Of a DNA stretch of 23,988 bases, positions 6,331-13,484 are shown piece after piece (positions within the stretch are counted from its first letter, which is position 1; each line of letters starts with the position of its first letter). The position numbers and the translations under genes were made by a program. The stretch is taken from the NCBI GenBank assembly GCA_964635845.1, contig CAZWNO010000061.1:1-23988 (forward strand), given 5' to 3'. Under the pieces are notes generated by a model that was given only the letters and a program-made list of their open reading frames with translations, ran no database searches and was not told the origin of the DNA. The stretch is from SZUA-365 sp964635845. Lineage in GTDB: Bacteria; Bacteroidota; Ignavibacteria; SZUA-365.

Positions 6331-7647
6331 TTATCCGTCTCCGGCGATATCGTCCAGCAACGCGGCGAGGCGCTGTGTGATCTTCCGGCGTTCGTACTGC
6401 CCGACGGCCTCGCGGTGCTGCGCGGTTCCCAGCGTGCCGGCCTGCCATTGCCGGTAGAAATCGAGAAAGATATCCGCGATTCCCTCGACATCATGCGCAC
6501 GCGCGCAGCGTCCGGAGGCGGTTTCCTCGATCACCCGCGTCACGGCGCCTTCGGGCGCCAGCGTGATGATGGGTCTGCCTGAGCCGATGTACTCATACAC
6601 CTTTCCGGGAACGATCTCCTCGTTACCCTGGAAGTCATCGACCACCATCAGCAGCGCGTCGCTCTGGAAGAGATGCCGTATGCTGGCGGCATGGGCCATG
6701 TATTCGTGCACGACGATGCTGTCCTTCAGGATCGGGTGATCGAACATGGCGCGCACCTCCGCGCCGAAGCGTCCGATGAAATGCAGGCGAATTCGCGCGG
6801 GATCCACCGCTCCGGTTTCCACAAGCCGGGCCACGGCGGCAAGGAACATTTCAGGATTGCGCTTGCCGTACATCGAGCCGGTGTAGGTGACGGTGAAGTG
6901 ATTTTTCTCGAGCACCTCCACGGTGGGGAAGTCCGCACTGTCGAAACCGTTCGGCAGGTGATGCACCTTGCCGGTGGGAATATCCGGATACTTCTCGTGG
7001 AAATCCTTGCGGATGCCTTCCCAGGCCACGTCCATGCGGTCGCAGTCGGTGAAAACCGCGCGCTCGAGATGCCGCTCGATCATCGCGGGCAGGAACCAGC
7101 GCTTCGGTGTCGAGAGAAAGCCGGTCCACGGATCACGGAAGCCCGCGATCCAGGGCAGTCCCGTTTTGAGCTTGAGTTCGCGCGCGATGAGCGCGCAGGT
7201 GTAGGGCGGGGAAGAGGAATAGATGGCCCGGATATCGTGTTTCCGGATGATCTCGAGTCCCTCCTTCACCGCCGATTTTTTCCAGCCCATGCGCGCGTCG
7301 GGAATGAAGAAGGTCGCGCGCACGAATTCCGCGATGCGCTCCTGAAGGGAACGCCGTTCGCCGGGCTTCGGGATGGTGTTGACGTCCACCGGCGTGCCTT
7401 TCTTTTTCCCGGTGAGTTTCCGGTAGATCCCGTAGGGTTCGAAAATCGGCGTGCGATAGACGATCGCTTCGGCGGGAATCTCGTTGAGCAGCGATTCGTC
7501 ACGCGCGGGATAGTCCGCGTCCTTCACTGTCAGGATGACCGGCCGCCAGCCGGACTCGAGCAGGTAGGTGCAGAATTTCAGCACGCGCTGCACACCGGGT
7601 CCGCCTGAGGGGGGGAAGTAATATGTGACGATGAGGACGTTGCGCAT
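6331..7647 (-). CDS. Glycosyltransferase, GT-B fold (GT4-like)
   Basis: Sugar transferase of the GT-B fold, likely acting on a cell-surface glycan or lipid. The N-terminus has the classic first strand and donor loop (MRNVLIVTYYFPPSGGPGVQRVLKF). The C-terminal nucleotide-sugar domain shows FTVTYTGSMYGKRNP, the long MVVDDFQGNEEIVPGKVYEYIGSGRPIITLAPEG segment with the EYIGSGRP motif typical of GT4 enzymes, and a terminal helix. The 438-residue length is normal. I chose the ATG at 7647; longer frames run into a simple repeat and the previous gene. No good Shine-Dalgarno is seen, because the repeat GATGACAA occupies the region. It follows the MprF/YbhN-like gene by 61 bases on the same strand, suggesting an envelope glycan or glycolipid operon. 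Confidence 0.88.
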   Translation of the reverse strand: MRNVLIVTYYFPPSGGPGVQRVLKFCTYLLESGWRPVILTVKDADYPARDESLLNEIPAEAIVYRTPIFEPYGIYRKLTGKKKGTPVDVNTIPKPGERRSLQERIAEFVRATFFIPDARMGWKKSAVKEGLEIIRKHDIRAIYSSSPPYTCALIARELKLKTGLPWIAGFRDPWTGFLSTPKRWFLPAMIERHLERAVFTDCDRMDVAWEGIRKDFHEKYPDIPTGKVHHLPNGFDSADFPTVEVLEKNHFTVTYTGSMYGKRNPEMFLAAVARLVETGAVDPARIRLHFIGRFGAEVRAMFDHPILKDSIVVHEYMAHAASIRHLFQSDALLMVVDDFQGNEEIVPGKVYEYIGSGRPIITLAPEGAVTRVIEETASGRCARAHDVEGIADIFLDFYRQWQAGTLGTAQHREAVGQYERRKITQRLAALLDDIAGDG

Positions 7648-7695
7648 GAAGAATGACAAGATGACAAGATGGAAAGATGGAAAGATGACAAACGA
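7648..7695. repeat. Simple repeat of GATGACAA / GATGGAAA units
   Basis: About 45 bases of 8-9-base units (AAGATGACAAGATGGAAAGA type) occupy the short gap between the two envelope genes. The same units recur at 14877-14946. Confidence 0.8.
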
Positions 7696-7708
7696 GTCGG
7701 CGTTTTTC

Positions 7709-8776
7709 CTATGCGGCTTCACGGGCGCGGACCAGTGTGCCGAAGGACATGTTGCGCGTGGCGAGGTAATAGATGCCCATCGTGATGGGGACGAGGTAGT
7801 TGACGAAATGCGTAAGCGTGGCGTAGGCAACGGCATCGGCGTATGTGAAAGCCGCGAATTTCATCAGGGCTATACGCGCGGTCACATGAAAGACGCCGAA
7901 GGCGCCGGGGGTCGGTGCGACGGCATAACCCAGGGCGGTGACGGCGTAGATCTCGAGCGCGGCGAACAGCGTTACCGCGGAATTCGCGCCGCTCGGGAAG
8001 GCGTTGAACATGATCCACAGCGGCGCCATGTAGAGGAAGTAGAGCAGCGCGGTGTGCACGGTAACGAGAATTACCTGCCGGGTCGTGCGCACCGCGCCGA
8101 AACCCAGCTGCAGTTTGCGGAACATTTCGAGCAGGCTCGCGCGGAGCCGTGAGAACCTCGCGATGCCGAAGCGGCGCGCCATCCAGTCCAGCGGCCGGCT
8201 GGCGGTCTCCGCCACCCAGAGTCCCGCCCTGCTCGGCGCGATCAGGATGAATCCGATACCGAGGAGTATCGCCATGTAGATGATCGGCCGGATGACATCG
8301 GCGTTGACGCCGACCTCCCCGAAGCCGTCGAAGAGATGCTGATCGACGAGCAGGATCACCGCGATCATGATCAGCAGCGCCACCGTGTCGATGAAGCGCT
8401 CGACGACGATGCTGCCGAGCAGGGAGCTGAATGTCGTCTCCCGTTCATCCTGCGCGGTGAACCAGGGACGCACAAACTCGCCGCTGCGCGGAATCAGGTT
8501 GTTCATGAAATAGCCGATCATCACGCCGGCGAAGAGATTTCCCATGCGAACGTTGGGATGAATGCGCTCGAGGATGACCTTCCAGCGCACGGCGCGCACG
8601 TAATGCGAGAGGATGATGGGAATGATGATCAGCAGCGCGTACCAGTAATTCGCCGTACGGAAGCTGCGTCCCAGCTCGCTGAAATCCACCTTCCAGATCG
8701 AGAAGTAAATCGAGAAAACCACAATCAGTGCGGTGATCGTGATCTTCAGGATGGAGAAGGCGCGCTGCTTGTTCAT
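7709..8776 (-). CDS. LPG-synthase-TM / YbhN-type (UPF0104) integral membrane protein
   Basis: A 355-residue inner-membrane protein of the lysylphosphatidylglycerol synthase transmembrane-region family, related to the MprF flippase domain and archaeal AglD. Hydrophobic helices include SILKITITALIVVFSIYF, YWYALLIIIPIILSHYVRAVRW, FAGVMIGYFMNNLIPRSGEFVRP (the conserved family signature NNLIPRxGE), and a C-terminal pair ending in YLVPITMGIYYLATRN. The start at 8776 (MNKQRAFS) follows a good GGGAG Shine-Dalgarno; the upstream in-frame ATG at 8908 would add a translation of the intergenic hairpin. It is first gene of an operon with the glycosyltransferase. Likely role: lipid or glycolipid translocation/synthesis, inferred. 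Confidence 0.88.
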   Translation of the reverse strand: MNKQRAFSILKITITALIVVFSIYFSIWKVDFSELGRSFRTANYWYALLIIIPIILSHYVRAVRWKVILERIHPNVRMGNLFAGVMIGYFMNNLIPRSGEFVRPWFTAQDERETTFSSLLGSIVVERFIDTVALLIMIAVILLVDQHLFDGFGEVGVNADVIRPIIYMAILLGIGFILIAPSRAGLWVAETASRPLDWMARRFGIARFSRLRASLLEMFRKLQLGFGAVRTTRQVILVTVHTALLYFLYMAPLWIMFNAFPSGANSAVTLFAALEIYAVTALGYAVAPTPGAFGVFHVTARIALMKFAAFTYADAVAYATLTHFVNYLVPITMGIYYLATRNMSFGTLVRAREAA

Positions 8777-8825
8777 TGCTCCCGTTCGCAGTGGGATGGA
8801 TGGCCTTGGTAAAGATACGGAATAA

Positions 8826-8870
8826 GCCGGAAACAGGCGAAGCAGCGGAGCCGCTTCGCCTCTTTCCGGC
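8826..8870. other. Strong hairpin upstream of the envelope operon
   Basis: GCCGGAAA pairs with TTTCCGGC and AGGCGAAGC with GCTTCGCCT, with a single C/C mismatch and a 9-base loop. No T-tract on either strand. A possible minus-strand promoter (TTCGCC, 18 bases, TATCTT = 8812-8817) has its -35 inside the hairpin arm. Confidence 0.6.
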
Positions 8871-9001
8871 GCTATAGGCAGTAGGCTGTAGGCAGCAGGC
8901 TGACGCAATCCCGTAAACTCGCGTACGGCGGTGCCTGGATCCAGGCCGGGATGCCGGCTCGATGCTCCGCCATTCGCTTCCTATAGCTTACAGCCTACAG
9001 C

Positions 9002-9061
9002 GCAATGCGCTGCGCGCGAAGCGCGCGGCGCATTGCATCTGCCGTTCCAATTCGCTAACTT
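9002..9061 (+). promoter_or_regulatory. Hairpin overlapping the mmdA operon promoter
   Basis: A 16-pair stem (9002-9017 with 9021-9036, GAA loop, one T/G wobble) ends in TTGC. The -35 TTGCAT (9033-9038) lies partly in the 3' arm; after 17 bases comes TAACTT (9056-9061). Transcription would start near 9068, giving a leader of about 155 bases before mmdA. Confidence 0.5.
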
Positions 9062-9078
9062 TATAACGATTGGGAGTT

Positions 9079-9210
9079 ATGAAACAGAATCGCATCCGGA
9101 ATTCGGGGAAACAGAGTACATCGTATCCGCGGAATCGATCACGTCCGACACTTCTACCGCATTCGACAAATCTACCGCATTTCCTTTCCCCACTATACAC
9201 AATCGTCTGA
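9079..9210 (+). other. Possible 43-codon leader ORF before mmdA
   Basis: ATG after GGGAGTT, just downstream of the proposed promoter, open to TGA at 9208-9210, 13 bases before the mmdA start; its stop overlaps the mmdA Shine-Dalgarno region (TGAAGGAC). The predicted peptide (MKQNRIRNSGKQ...) has no recognisable motif. It could be chance. Confidence 0.2.
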
Positions 9211-9223
9211 AGGACGTTACAAA

Positions 9224-10780
9224 ATGGCAATCGAAGACAAGATCAAGGAACTCCTCCAGAAGCGCGAGGAAGCCAGAATGGGAGGCGGCGAGAAGCGCAT
9301 CGAGTCGCAGCATGCCAAAGGCAAGCTGACGGCGCGCGAGCGTCTCGCCCTCCTGCTGGACGAAGGCAGCTTCGAGGAGTTCGACATGTTTGTCAGCCAC
9401 CGGTGCATCGACTTCGGCCTCGAAAATGAGGCCTATCTCTCCGACGGCGTCGTCACGGGCTACGGCACGATCGACGGACGCCTGGTGTACGTATTTTCTC
9501 AGGACTTCACGGTATTCGGCGGTTCGCTGTCCGAAATGTATGCCGCGAAGATCTGCAAGATCATGGACATGGCGATGAAGAACGGCGCTCCCGTGATCGG
9601 CCTCAATGATTCCGGCGGCGCGCGCATCCAGGAAGGTGTGAAGAGTCTCGGCGGATACGCGGAAATTTTCGAAAGAAACATCCTCGCATCCGGCGTGATT
9701 CCACAGATCTCCGGTGTGTTCGGTCCCTGCGCGGGCGGCGCGGTCTACTCTCCCGCGATCACGGATTTCATCTTAATGACAAAGGAGACGAGCTACATGT
9801 TCGTCACCGGTCCGAAAGTCGTCAAGTCCGTCACCAACGAGGAAGTCACCACGGAGGAACTCGGCGGAGCCTCGGTGCATACGGCAAAATCCGGCGTGTC
9901 GCATTTCGCATGCGACAGCGACGAAGAGGAGATCATGCTCATCCGGAAACTGCTCAGCTACATGCCGCAGAACAATCTCGAGGAACCGCCCTTCGTCGAG
10001 ACGCTCGATCCGATCGACCGGATCGAGGATTCCCTCAACGAGATCATTCCCGAGAGCGCCAACAAACCGTACGATGTGCGCGAGGTCATCCATGCGGTGA
10101 CCGACAACGGGGAGTTCCTCGAAGTGCAGCGGCATTTCGCTCCGAACATGATCGTGGGATTCGCGCGCTTCGGCGGCCGTTCGGCCGGCATCGTCGCGAA
10201 TCAGCCGAATTACCTCGCCGGCGTGCTGGACATCAACGCCTCGCGCAAGGCGGCGCGGTTCATCCGCTTCTGCGATGCCTTCAACATACCCATCGTGACG
10301 CTGGTCGATGTTCCGGGCTTCCTTCCCGGCACCCAGCAGGAGTACGGCGGCATCATCATTCACGGGGCGAAACTCCTGTACGCATATGGAGAGGCCACGG
10401 TCCCCAAGGTGACCATCATCCTGCGCAAAGCCTACGGCGGAGCATACGACGTGATGGGCTCGAAACACCTGCGCGGAGATCTCAACTACGCCTGGCCGAC
10501 GGCGGAGATCGCGGTCATGGGTCCCCGAGGCGCCATCGAGGTGCTGTACGGACGCGAGCTGTCGGCAAAGGATTCCGAGACGCGCGGCCAGTTCATCTCG
10601 ATGATGGAAGACGAGTACCGCAAGAAATTCGCCACCCCGTACGTGGCCGCGAAATACGGCTACATCGACGACGTCATCGAGCCGCGCAACACACGATTCC
10701 GCATCATCCGCGCGCTGCAGAGCCTGAGCACGAAGCGAGACTCGCTTCCGATGAAGAAACACGGCAACATCCCATTGTGA
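9224..10780 (+). CDS. mmdA: Methylmalonyl-CoA decarboxylase carboxyltransferase (alpha) subunit
   Basis: Biotin-dependent carboxyltransferase that moves the carboxyl group from (S)-methylmalonyl-CoA to the biotin carrier, forming propionyl-CoA. The 518-residue length and organisation (two crotonase-like halves) match MmdA/PccB. Visible motifs are SGGAR at residues 130-134 (first oxyanion hole), GPCAGGAVYSPA, and AYGGAYDVMGSKHL from residue 403 (second oxyanion hole). PccB of propionyl-CoA carboxylase is very similar; the downstream OadG-, biotin-carrier- and OadB-type genes show this one belongs to the sodium-pumping decarboxylase. The ATG at 9224 follows GAAGGAC. A promoter is proposed at 9033-9061. 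It acts at the cytosolic face of the membrane complex. Confidence 0.95.
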   Translation: MAIEDKIKELLQKREEARMGGGEKRIESQHAKGKLTARERLALLLDEGSFEEFDMFVSHRCIDFGLENEAYLSDGVVTGYGTIDGRLVYVFSQDFTVFGGSLSEMYAAKICKIMDMAMKNGAPVIGLNDSGGARIQEGVKSLGGYAEIFERNILASGVIPQISGVFGPCAGGAVYSPAITDFILMTKETSYMFVTGPKVVKSVTNEEVTTEELGGASVHTAKSGVSHFACDSDEEEIMLIRKLLSYMPQNNLEEPPFVETLDPIDRIEDSLNEIIPESANKPYDVREVIHAVTDNGEFLEVQRHFAPNMIVGFARFGGRSAGIVANQPNYLAGVLDINASRKAARFIRFCDAFNIPIVTLVDVPGFLPGTQQEYGGIIIHGAKLLYAYGEATVPKVTIILRKAYGGAYDVMGSKHLRGDLNYAWPTAEIAVMGPRGAIEVLYGRELSAKDSETRGQFISMMEDEYRKKFATPYVAAKYGYIDDVIEPRNTRFRIIRALQSLSTKRDSLPMKKHGNIPL

Positions 10781-10792
10781 GAGGGTGACAGC

Positions 10793-11233
10793 ATGCTCAT
10801 GTTCACACAAACGTCGGCAGTGGCCGATACCGCGCGAGCGGTCGTGGAGACGTTCAAGACCTGGAAATACTCCGGTGCGGAGAACATCGCCATGGGCGAC
10901 GGACTCACCGTCACCCTCGTCGGTATCTGCGTCGTCTTCGCCGCGCTCGCCGTCATGTCCGCGACGATCTACTACATTGCGGTGCTCTCCCAGCGTCTGT
11001 TCGCGCAACGCAAGGCCGCTCCCGTACCGGTGGTCGAGTCCGGAAAGAAACAAAAGGTCTCCGGCGAGGTCATCGCGGCGATCACACTGGCTCTCGACAT
11101 GCACCTCAACCAGTACCATGATGACGAAGACGCCGTACTCACGATCAAGAAGGTTTCAAAACCGTATTCCCCCTGGAGTTCAAAGCTCTACGGCATGACC
11201 TTCCCCCCGATCCGAATCAAATCCCAAGCATGA
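10793..11233 (+). CDS. mmdD: OadG-type small membrane subunit of the decarboxylase
   Basis: Small membrane-anchored subunit that assembles the carboxyltransferase with the membrane pump (OadG gamma-chain family; delta subunit in methylmalonyl-CoA decarboxylases). Of 146 residues, one clear transmembrane helix lies at about residues 36-62 (MGDGLTVTLVGICVVFAALAVMSATIYYI), starting with the family GxGLxxxxxGxxxVF pattern. The C-terminal soluble tail contains the EVIAAITLALDMHLNQYHDDEDAVLTI segment usual for Bacteroidota homologues, and ends with PWSSKLYGM. GAGAGGG precedes the ATG, 12 bases after mmdA. The symbol follows operon context and the family is variable, so it is less certain than for its neighbours. 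Confidence 0.85.
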   Translation: MLMFTQTSAVADTARAVVETFKTWKYSGAENIAMGDGLTVTLVGICVVFAALAVMSATIYYIAVLSQRLFAQRKAAPVPVVESGKKQKVSGEVIAAITLALDMHLNQYHDDEDAVLTIKKVSKPYSPWSSKLYGMTFPPIRIKSQA

Positions 11234-11248
11234 CAAGGCAGCACTACC

Positions 11249-11704
11249 ATGACATCGCAGCGCACATTCAATGTTTCCATCAACGGAAACGCATACAACA
11301 TCGAGATCAAGAAAATTGACGAAGGCCAGGCGACAGTCGAAGTAAACGGCGCCGTGTACGAGGTCAGCTTCGAAGCCCGAAGGAAAGCCTCGAAGACCCC
11401 GACACTTCTCCGACAGCCGGCCTATTCCACGGAAGTCGAACGGCCGCGCGAAACCGCGGCGCCGGAGGAAGGCAAGCGCCGTGTCGTCAAGGCCCCGCTC
11501 CCGGGTGTCATCCTGTCGATCAACGTCAAGGAAGGCGACGCGGTGAAGGCCGGACAGATCGTCCTCATGATGGAAGCCATGAAGATGGAGAACAATATCG
11601 TCGCTCCCTCCGATGGTACGATCATCCAGATGAAGGCCGCCCAGGGCGCAAACGTACTGGAAGGCGACGTCCTCTTCGAAATCGGAGGGGTGAAACATGC
11701 TTGA
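11249..11704 (+). CDS. mmdC: Biotin carboxyl carrier protein of the decarboxylase (gamma subunit)
   Basis: A 151-residue carrier that shuttles carboxybiotin between MmdA and MmdB. The C-terminal half is a biotinyl/lipoyl domain with VKAPLPGVILSINVKEGDAVKAGQ and the biotinylation motif EAMKMEN, Lys112 being the attachment site. The N-terminal half (FNVSINGNAYNIEIKKID) is a beta-rich spacer common in GcdC/MmdC proteins, followed by a linker with Pro, Arg and Glu. It starts 15 bases after the previous stop and its stop overlaps the mmdB start by 8 bases, indicating translational coupling. Biotin ligase is not in the window. Confidence 0.93.
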   Translation: MTSQRTFNVSINGNAYNIEIKKIDEGQATVEVNGAVYEVSFEARRKASKTPTLLRQPAYSTEVERPRETAAPEEGKRRVVKAPLPGVILSINVKEGDAVKAGQIVLMMEAMKMENNIVAPSDGTIIQMKAAQGANVLEGDVLFEIGGVKHA

Positions 11705-12836
11705 CGGTTTTTTCCAGTTTCTAGGCTACAGCGGATTCGCGAACGTCACCGTCGGCAATCTCATCATGATCGCCGCCGGACTGGCATTCCTCTGGCTGGC
11801 CATGGTGAAGAATTACGAGCCGCTGCTCCTCGTTCCCATCGGTTTCGGTATCATCGTCGGGAATATTCCTTTCCTGCAGAACGCCGGCATGGAGATCGGC
11901 ATCTACGAGGAAGGCAGCGTGATGAACTACCTCTACTACGGAGTGGTGAAGGGCATCTATCCCCCGCTGATTTTTCTCGGCATCGGCGCGATGACCGATT
12001 TTTCCGCGCTCATCTCCAATCCCAAGCTCGTCCTGCTCGGCGCGGCCGCCCAGGTCGGCATCTTCATCACCTTGAACGCCGCGCTGTGGCTGGGATTCAC
12101 CCCGGATGAAGCAGCCGCCATCGGCATTATCGGCGGAGCGGACGGACCGACCGCCATATTCACGTCGGCGAAACTGGCGCCGCATCTGATCGGCTCGATC
12201 GCCATCGCCGCGTATTCCTACATGGGACTGGTGCCGGTCATCCAGCCGCCGGTGATGAAACTGCTCACCACCAAAAAAGAGCGGCTTATCCGCATGAAGC
12301 CCGCGCGCGTCGTGAGCAAGCGGGAGAAAGTGCTGTTCCCCATCATCGGCTTCCTCATCACCGCCTTCATCGCCCCGGGTGCGCTTCCCCTGCTCGGCAT
12401 GCTGTTCCTCGGCAATCTCCTCAAGGAGAGCGGCGTGACGAAGCGGCTGATGGAGACCGCGCGCAGCGCCATGATCGACATCGTGACGATCATTCTCGGA
12501 CTGACGGTCGGCGCATCGACACAGGCCTCGACCTTCCTCACGCCACAGTCCATCATGATCTTCGGCCTGGGCGCGCTGTCCTTCGCGATCGCTACCGCAT
12601 GCGGTGTGCTCTTCGCGAAGTTCATGAACCTCTTCCTGAGCGAGGAAAACAAGCTCAATCCGCTCATCGGTTCGGCGGGCGTGTCGGCTGTACCCGCGGC
12701 CGCCCGCGTCTCGCAAATGGTCGGACAATCCTATGACAAAAATAACTACCTGCTGATGCATGCGATGGGACCGAATGTCGCGGGCGTCATCGGTTCCGCC
12801 GTCGCGGCGGGCATTCTGCTGTCGTTCTATTTGTAA
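11697..12836 (+). CDS. mmdB: Sodium-translocating decarboxylase beta subunit (OadB family)
   Basis: Inner-membrane subunit that decarboxylates carboxybiotin and pumps sodium ions outward. The 379 residues form about nine hydrophobic helices. Key family motifs are present: GGADGPTAIF with Asp149 (the equivalent of the essential Asp203 of Klebsiella OadB), SAGVSAVPAAARVSQ, and GPNVAGVIGSAVAAG near the C-terminus. The start overlaps the end of mmdC. It is last in the operon; a 28-bp perfect palindrome 60 bases downstream probably ends the transcript. The complex as a whole converts the free energy of methylmalonyl-CoA decarboxylation into a sodium gradient, which fits the sodium symporter upstream. 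Confidence 0.95.
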   Translation: MLDGFFQFLGYSGFANVTVGNLIMIAAGLAFLWLAMVKNYEPLLLVPIGFGIIVGNIPFLQNAGMEIGIYEEGSVMNYLYYGVVKGIYPPLIFLGIGAMTDFSALISNPKLVLLGAAAQVGIFITLNAALWLGFTPDEAAAIGIIGGADGPTAIFTSAKLAPHLIGSIAIAAYSYMGLVPVIQPPVMKLLTTKKERLIRMKPARVVSKREKVLFPIIGFLITAFIAPGALPLLGMLFLGNLLKESGVTKRLMETARSAMIDIVTIILGLTVGASTQASTFLTPQSIMIFGLGALSFAIATACGVLFAKFMNLFLSEENKLNPLIGSAGVSAVPAAARVSQMVGQSYDKNNYLLMHAMGPNVAGVIGSAVAAGILLSFYL

Positions 12837-12840
12837 CAGG

Positions 12841-12896
12841 GAAGAAGTGAAGGGGTGAAGAGGTGAAGAAGTTAAGAAGTTAAGAAGTGAGGAAGT
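12841..12896 (+). repeat. Purine-rich GAAGAAGTT-type simple repeat
   Basis: Degenerate 8-9-base units (GAAGAAGTGA, GGGGTGAA, GAAGTTAA) just after the mmdB stop. The unit AAGGGGTGAA occurs here and again in the palindrome that follows. Confidence 0.7.
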
Positions 12897-12924
12897 CAAG
12901 GGGTGAACCGCGGTTCACCCCTTG
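12897..12924 (+). terminator. 28-bp perfect palindrome ending the mmd operon
   Basis: The two 14-base halves, 12897-12910 and 12911-12924, are exact reverse complements (arm CAAGGGGTGAACCG). RNA would fold into a long hairpin, but there is no U-tract after it, so its terminator role is inference. Its last three bases are the start of the -35 box of the next promoter. Confidence 0.55.
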
Positions 12925-12950
12925 CATTTCCACGATTCAATTCCTATTCT
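12922..12950 (+). promoter_or_regulatory. Promoter of the CBS-domain gene
   Basis: TTGCAT (12922-12927), 17 bases, TATTCT (12945-12950), 45 bases before the ATG. The -35 overlaps the 3' end of the preceding palindrome, the same layout as before mmdA, which also uses TTGCAT. Confidence 0.5.
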
Positions 12951-12995
12951 ACCCCCCGGAGTATCCCATTTCAACTCTGGCGAGGAGAAGCGGCC

Positions 12996-13433
12996 ATGAA
13001 GCTGAAGGACATCATAAAGGCGAAAGGCACCACAGTGTTCAGCATCCATCCGGAGAAGTCGGTCAGGGATGCGGTCGACATGCTCGTGCGATACAATATC
13101 GGCGCGCTGCTCGTGATGGAGGAAGCGCGTCCCGTCGGCATCTTTACCGAACGCGACACGCTGCGGCTGGTGGCGTCGGATGCCGATCGTCTCGGGGAAA
13201 TCCTCATCGAGGCTGTGATGACGACGGATCTGATCGTCGGCGATCCGGAAGATGACGTCGAAGTCGCGATGCATGTGATGACGGAGAAACGCATCCGGCA
13301 TCTCCCGGTGCTCGTCGACGACAGCCTCGCCGGCATGGTTTCCATCGGCGATCTGGTGAAATCCCAGCATGACGAGAAGGCGGTGACCATCCGGTATCTG
13401 AAGGACTACATCACCGGCAACCACATGCGCTGA
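12996..13433 (+). CDS. Two-CBS-domain protein
   Basis: A 145-residue cytosolic protein made of a pair of CBS motifs, which as a dimer bind adenine nucleotides or related ligands and act as energy sensors. CBS1 covers about residues 10-62 (TVFSIHPEKSVRDAVDMLV...GALLVMEEARPVGIFTERD) and CBS2 about residues 75-130 (DLIVGDPEDDVEVAMHVMTEKRIRHLPVL...GMVSIGDLV). No enzymatic domain is attached. The ATG at 12996 follows GAGGAG; the frame is open 93 bases further upstream, but that would run through the promoter and palindrome. It is a separate unit from the mmd operon. The partner protein is unknown. Confidence 0.92.
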   Translation: MKLKDIIKAKGTTVFSIHPEKSVRDAVDMLVRYNIGALLVMEEARPVGIFTERDTLRLVASDADRLGEILIEAVMTTDLIVGDPEDDVEVAMHVMTEKRIRHLPVLVDDSLAGMVSIGDLVKSQHDEKAVTIRYLKDYITGNHMR

Positions 13434-13484
13434 GGCAGCCGGTGCCGGGCACGCGCCTCCCCGCCTCGAACGGCGGTATCGCGC

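Larger units (their letters stand above)
8777..9223. other. 447-base divergent intergenic region rich in palindromes
   Basis: It separates the minus-strand envelope operon from the plus-strand decarboxylase operon. It contains a 17-bp stem hairpin (8826-8870), a 10-bp inverted repeat GTAGGCTGTA (8881-8890 / 8989-8998), a 14-bp palindrome (8933-8946), a second hairpin (9002-9036), the mmdA promoter and a possible 43-codon leader ORF at 9079-9210. Two direct repeats TCTACCGCATT occur at 9153-9163 and 9171-9181. Confidence 0.65.

Noticed and set aside
8777..8908. Longer start for the YbhN-like protein
   Set aside because: The added residues translate the intergenic hairpin, while MNKQRAFS at 8776 has a good Shine-Dalgarno.
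12903..12995. Longer start for the CBS protein
   Set aside because: It would start inside the palindrome and upstream of the promoter -10.
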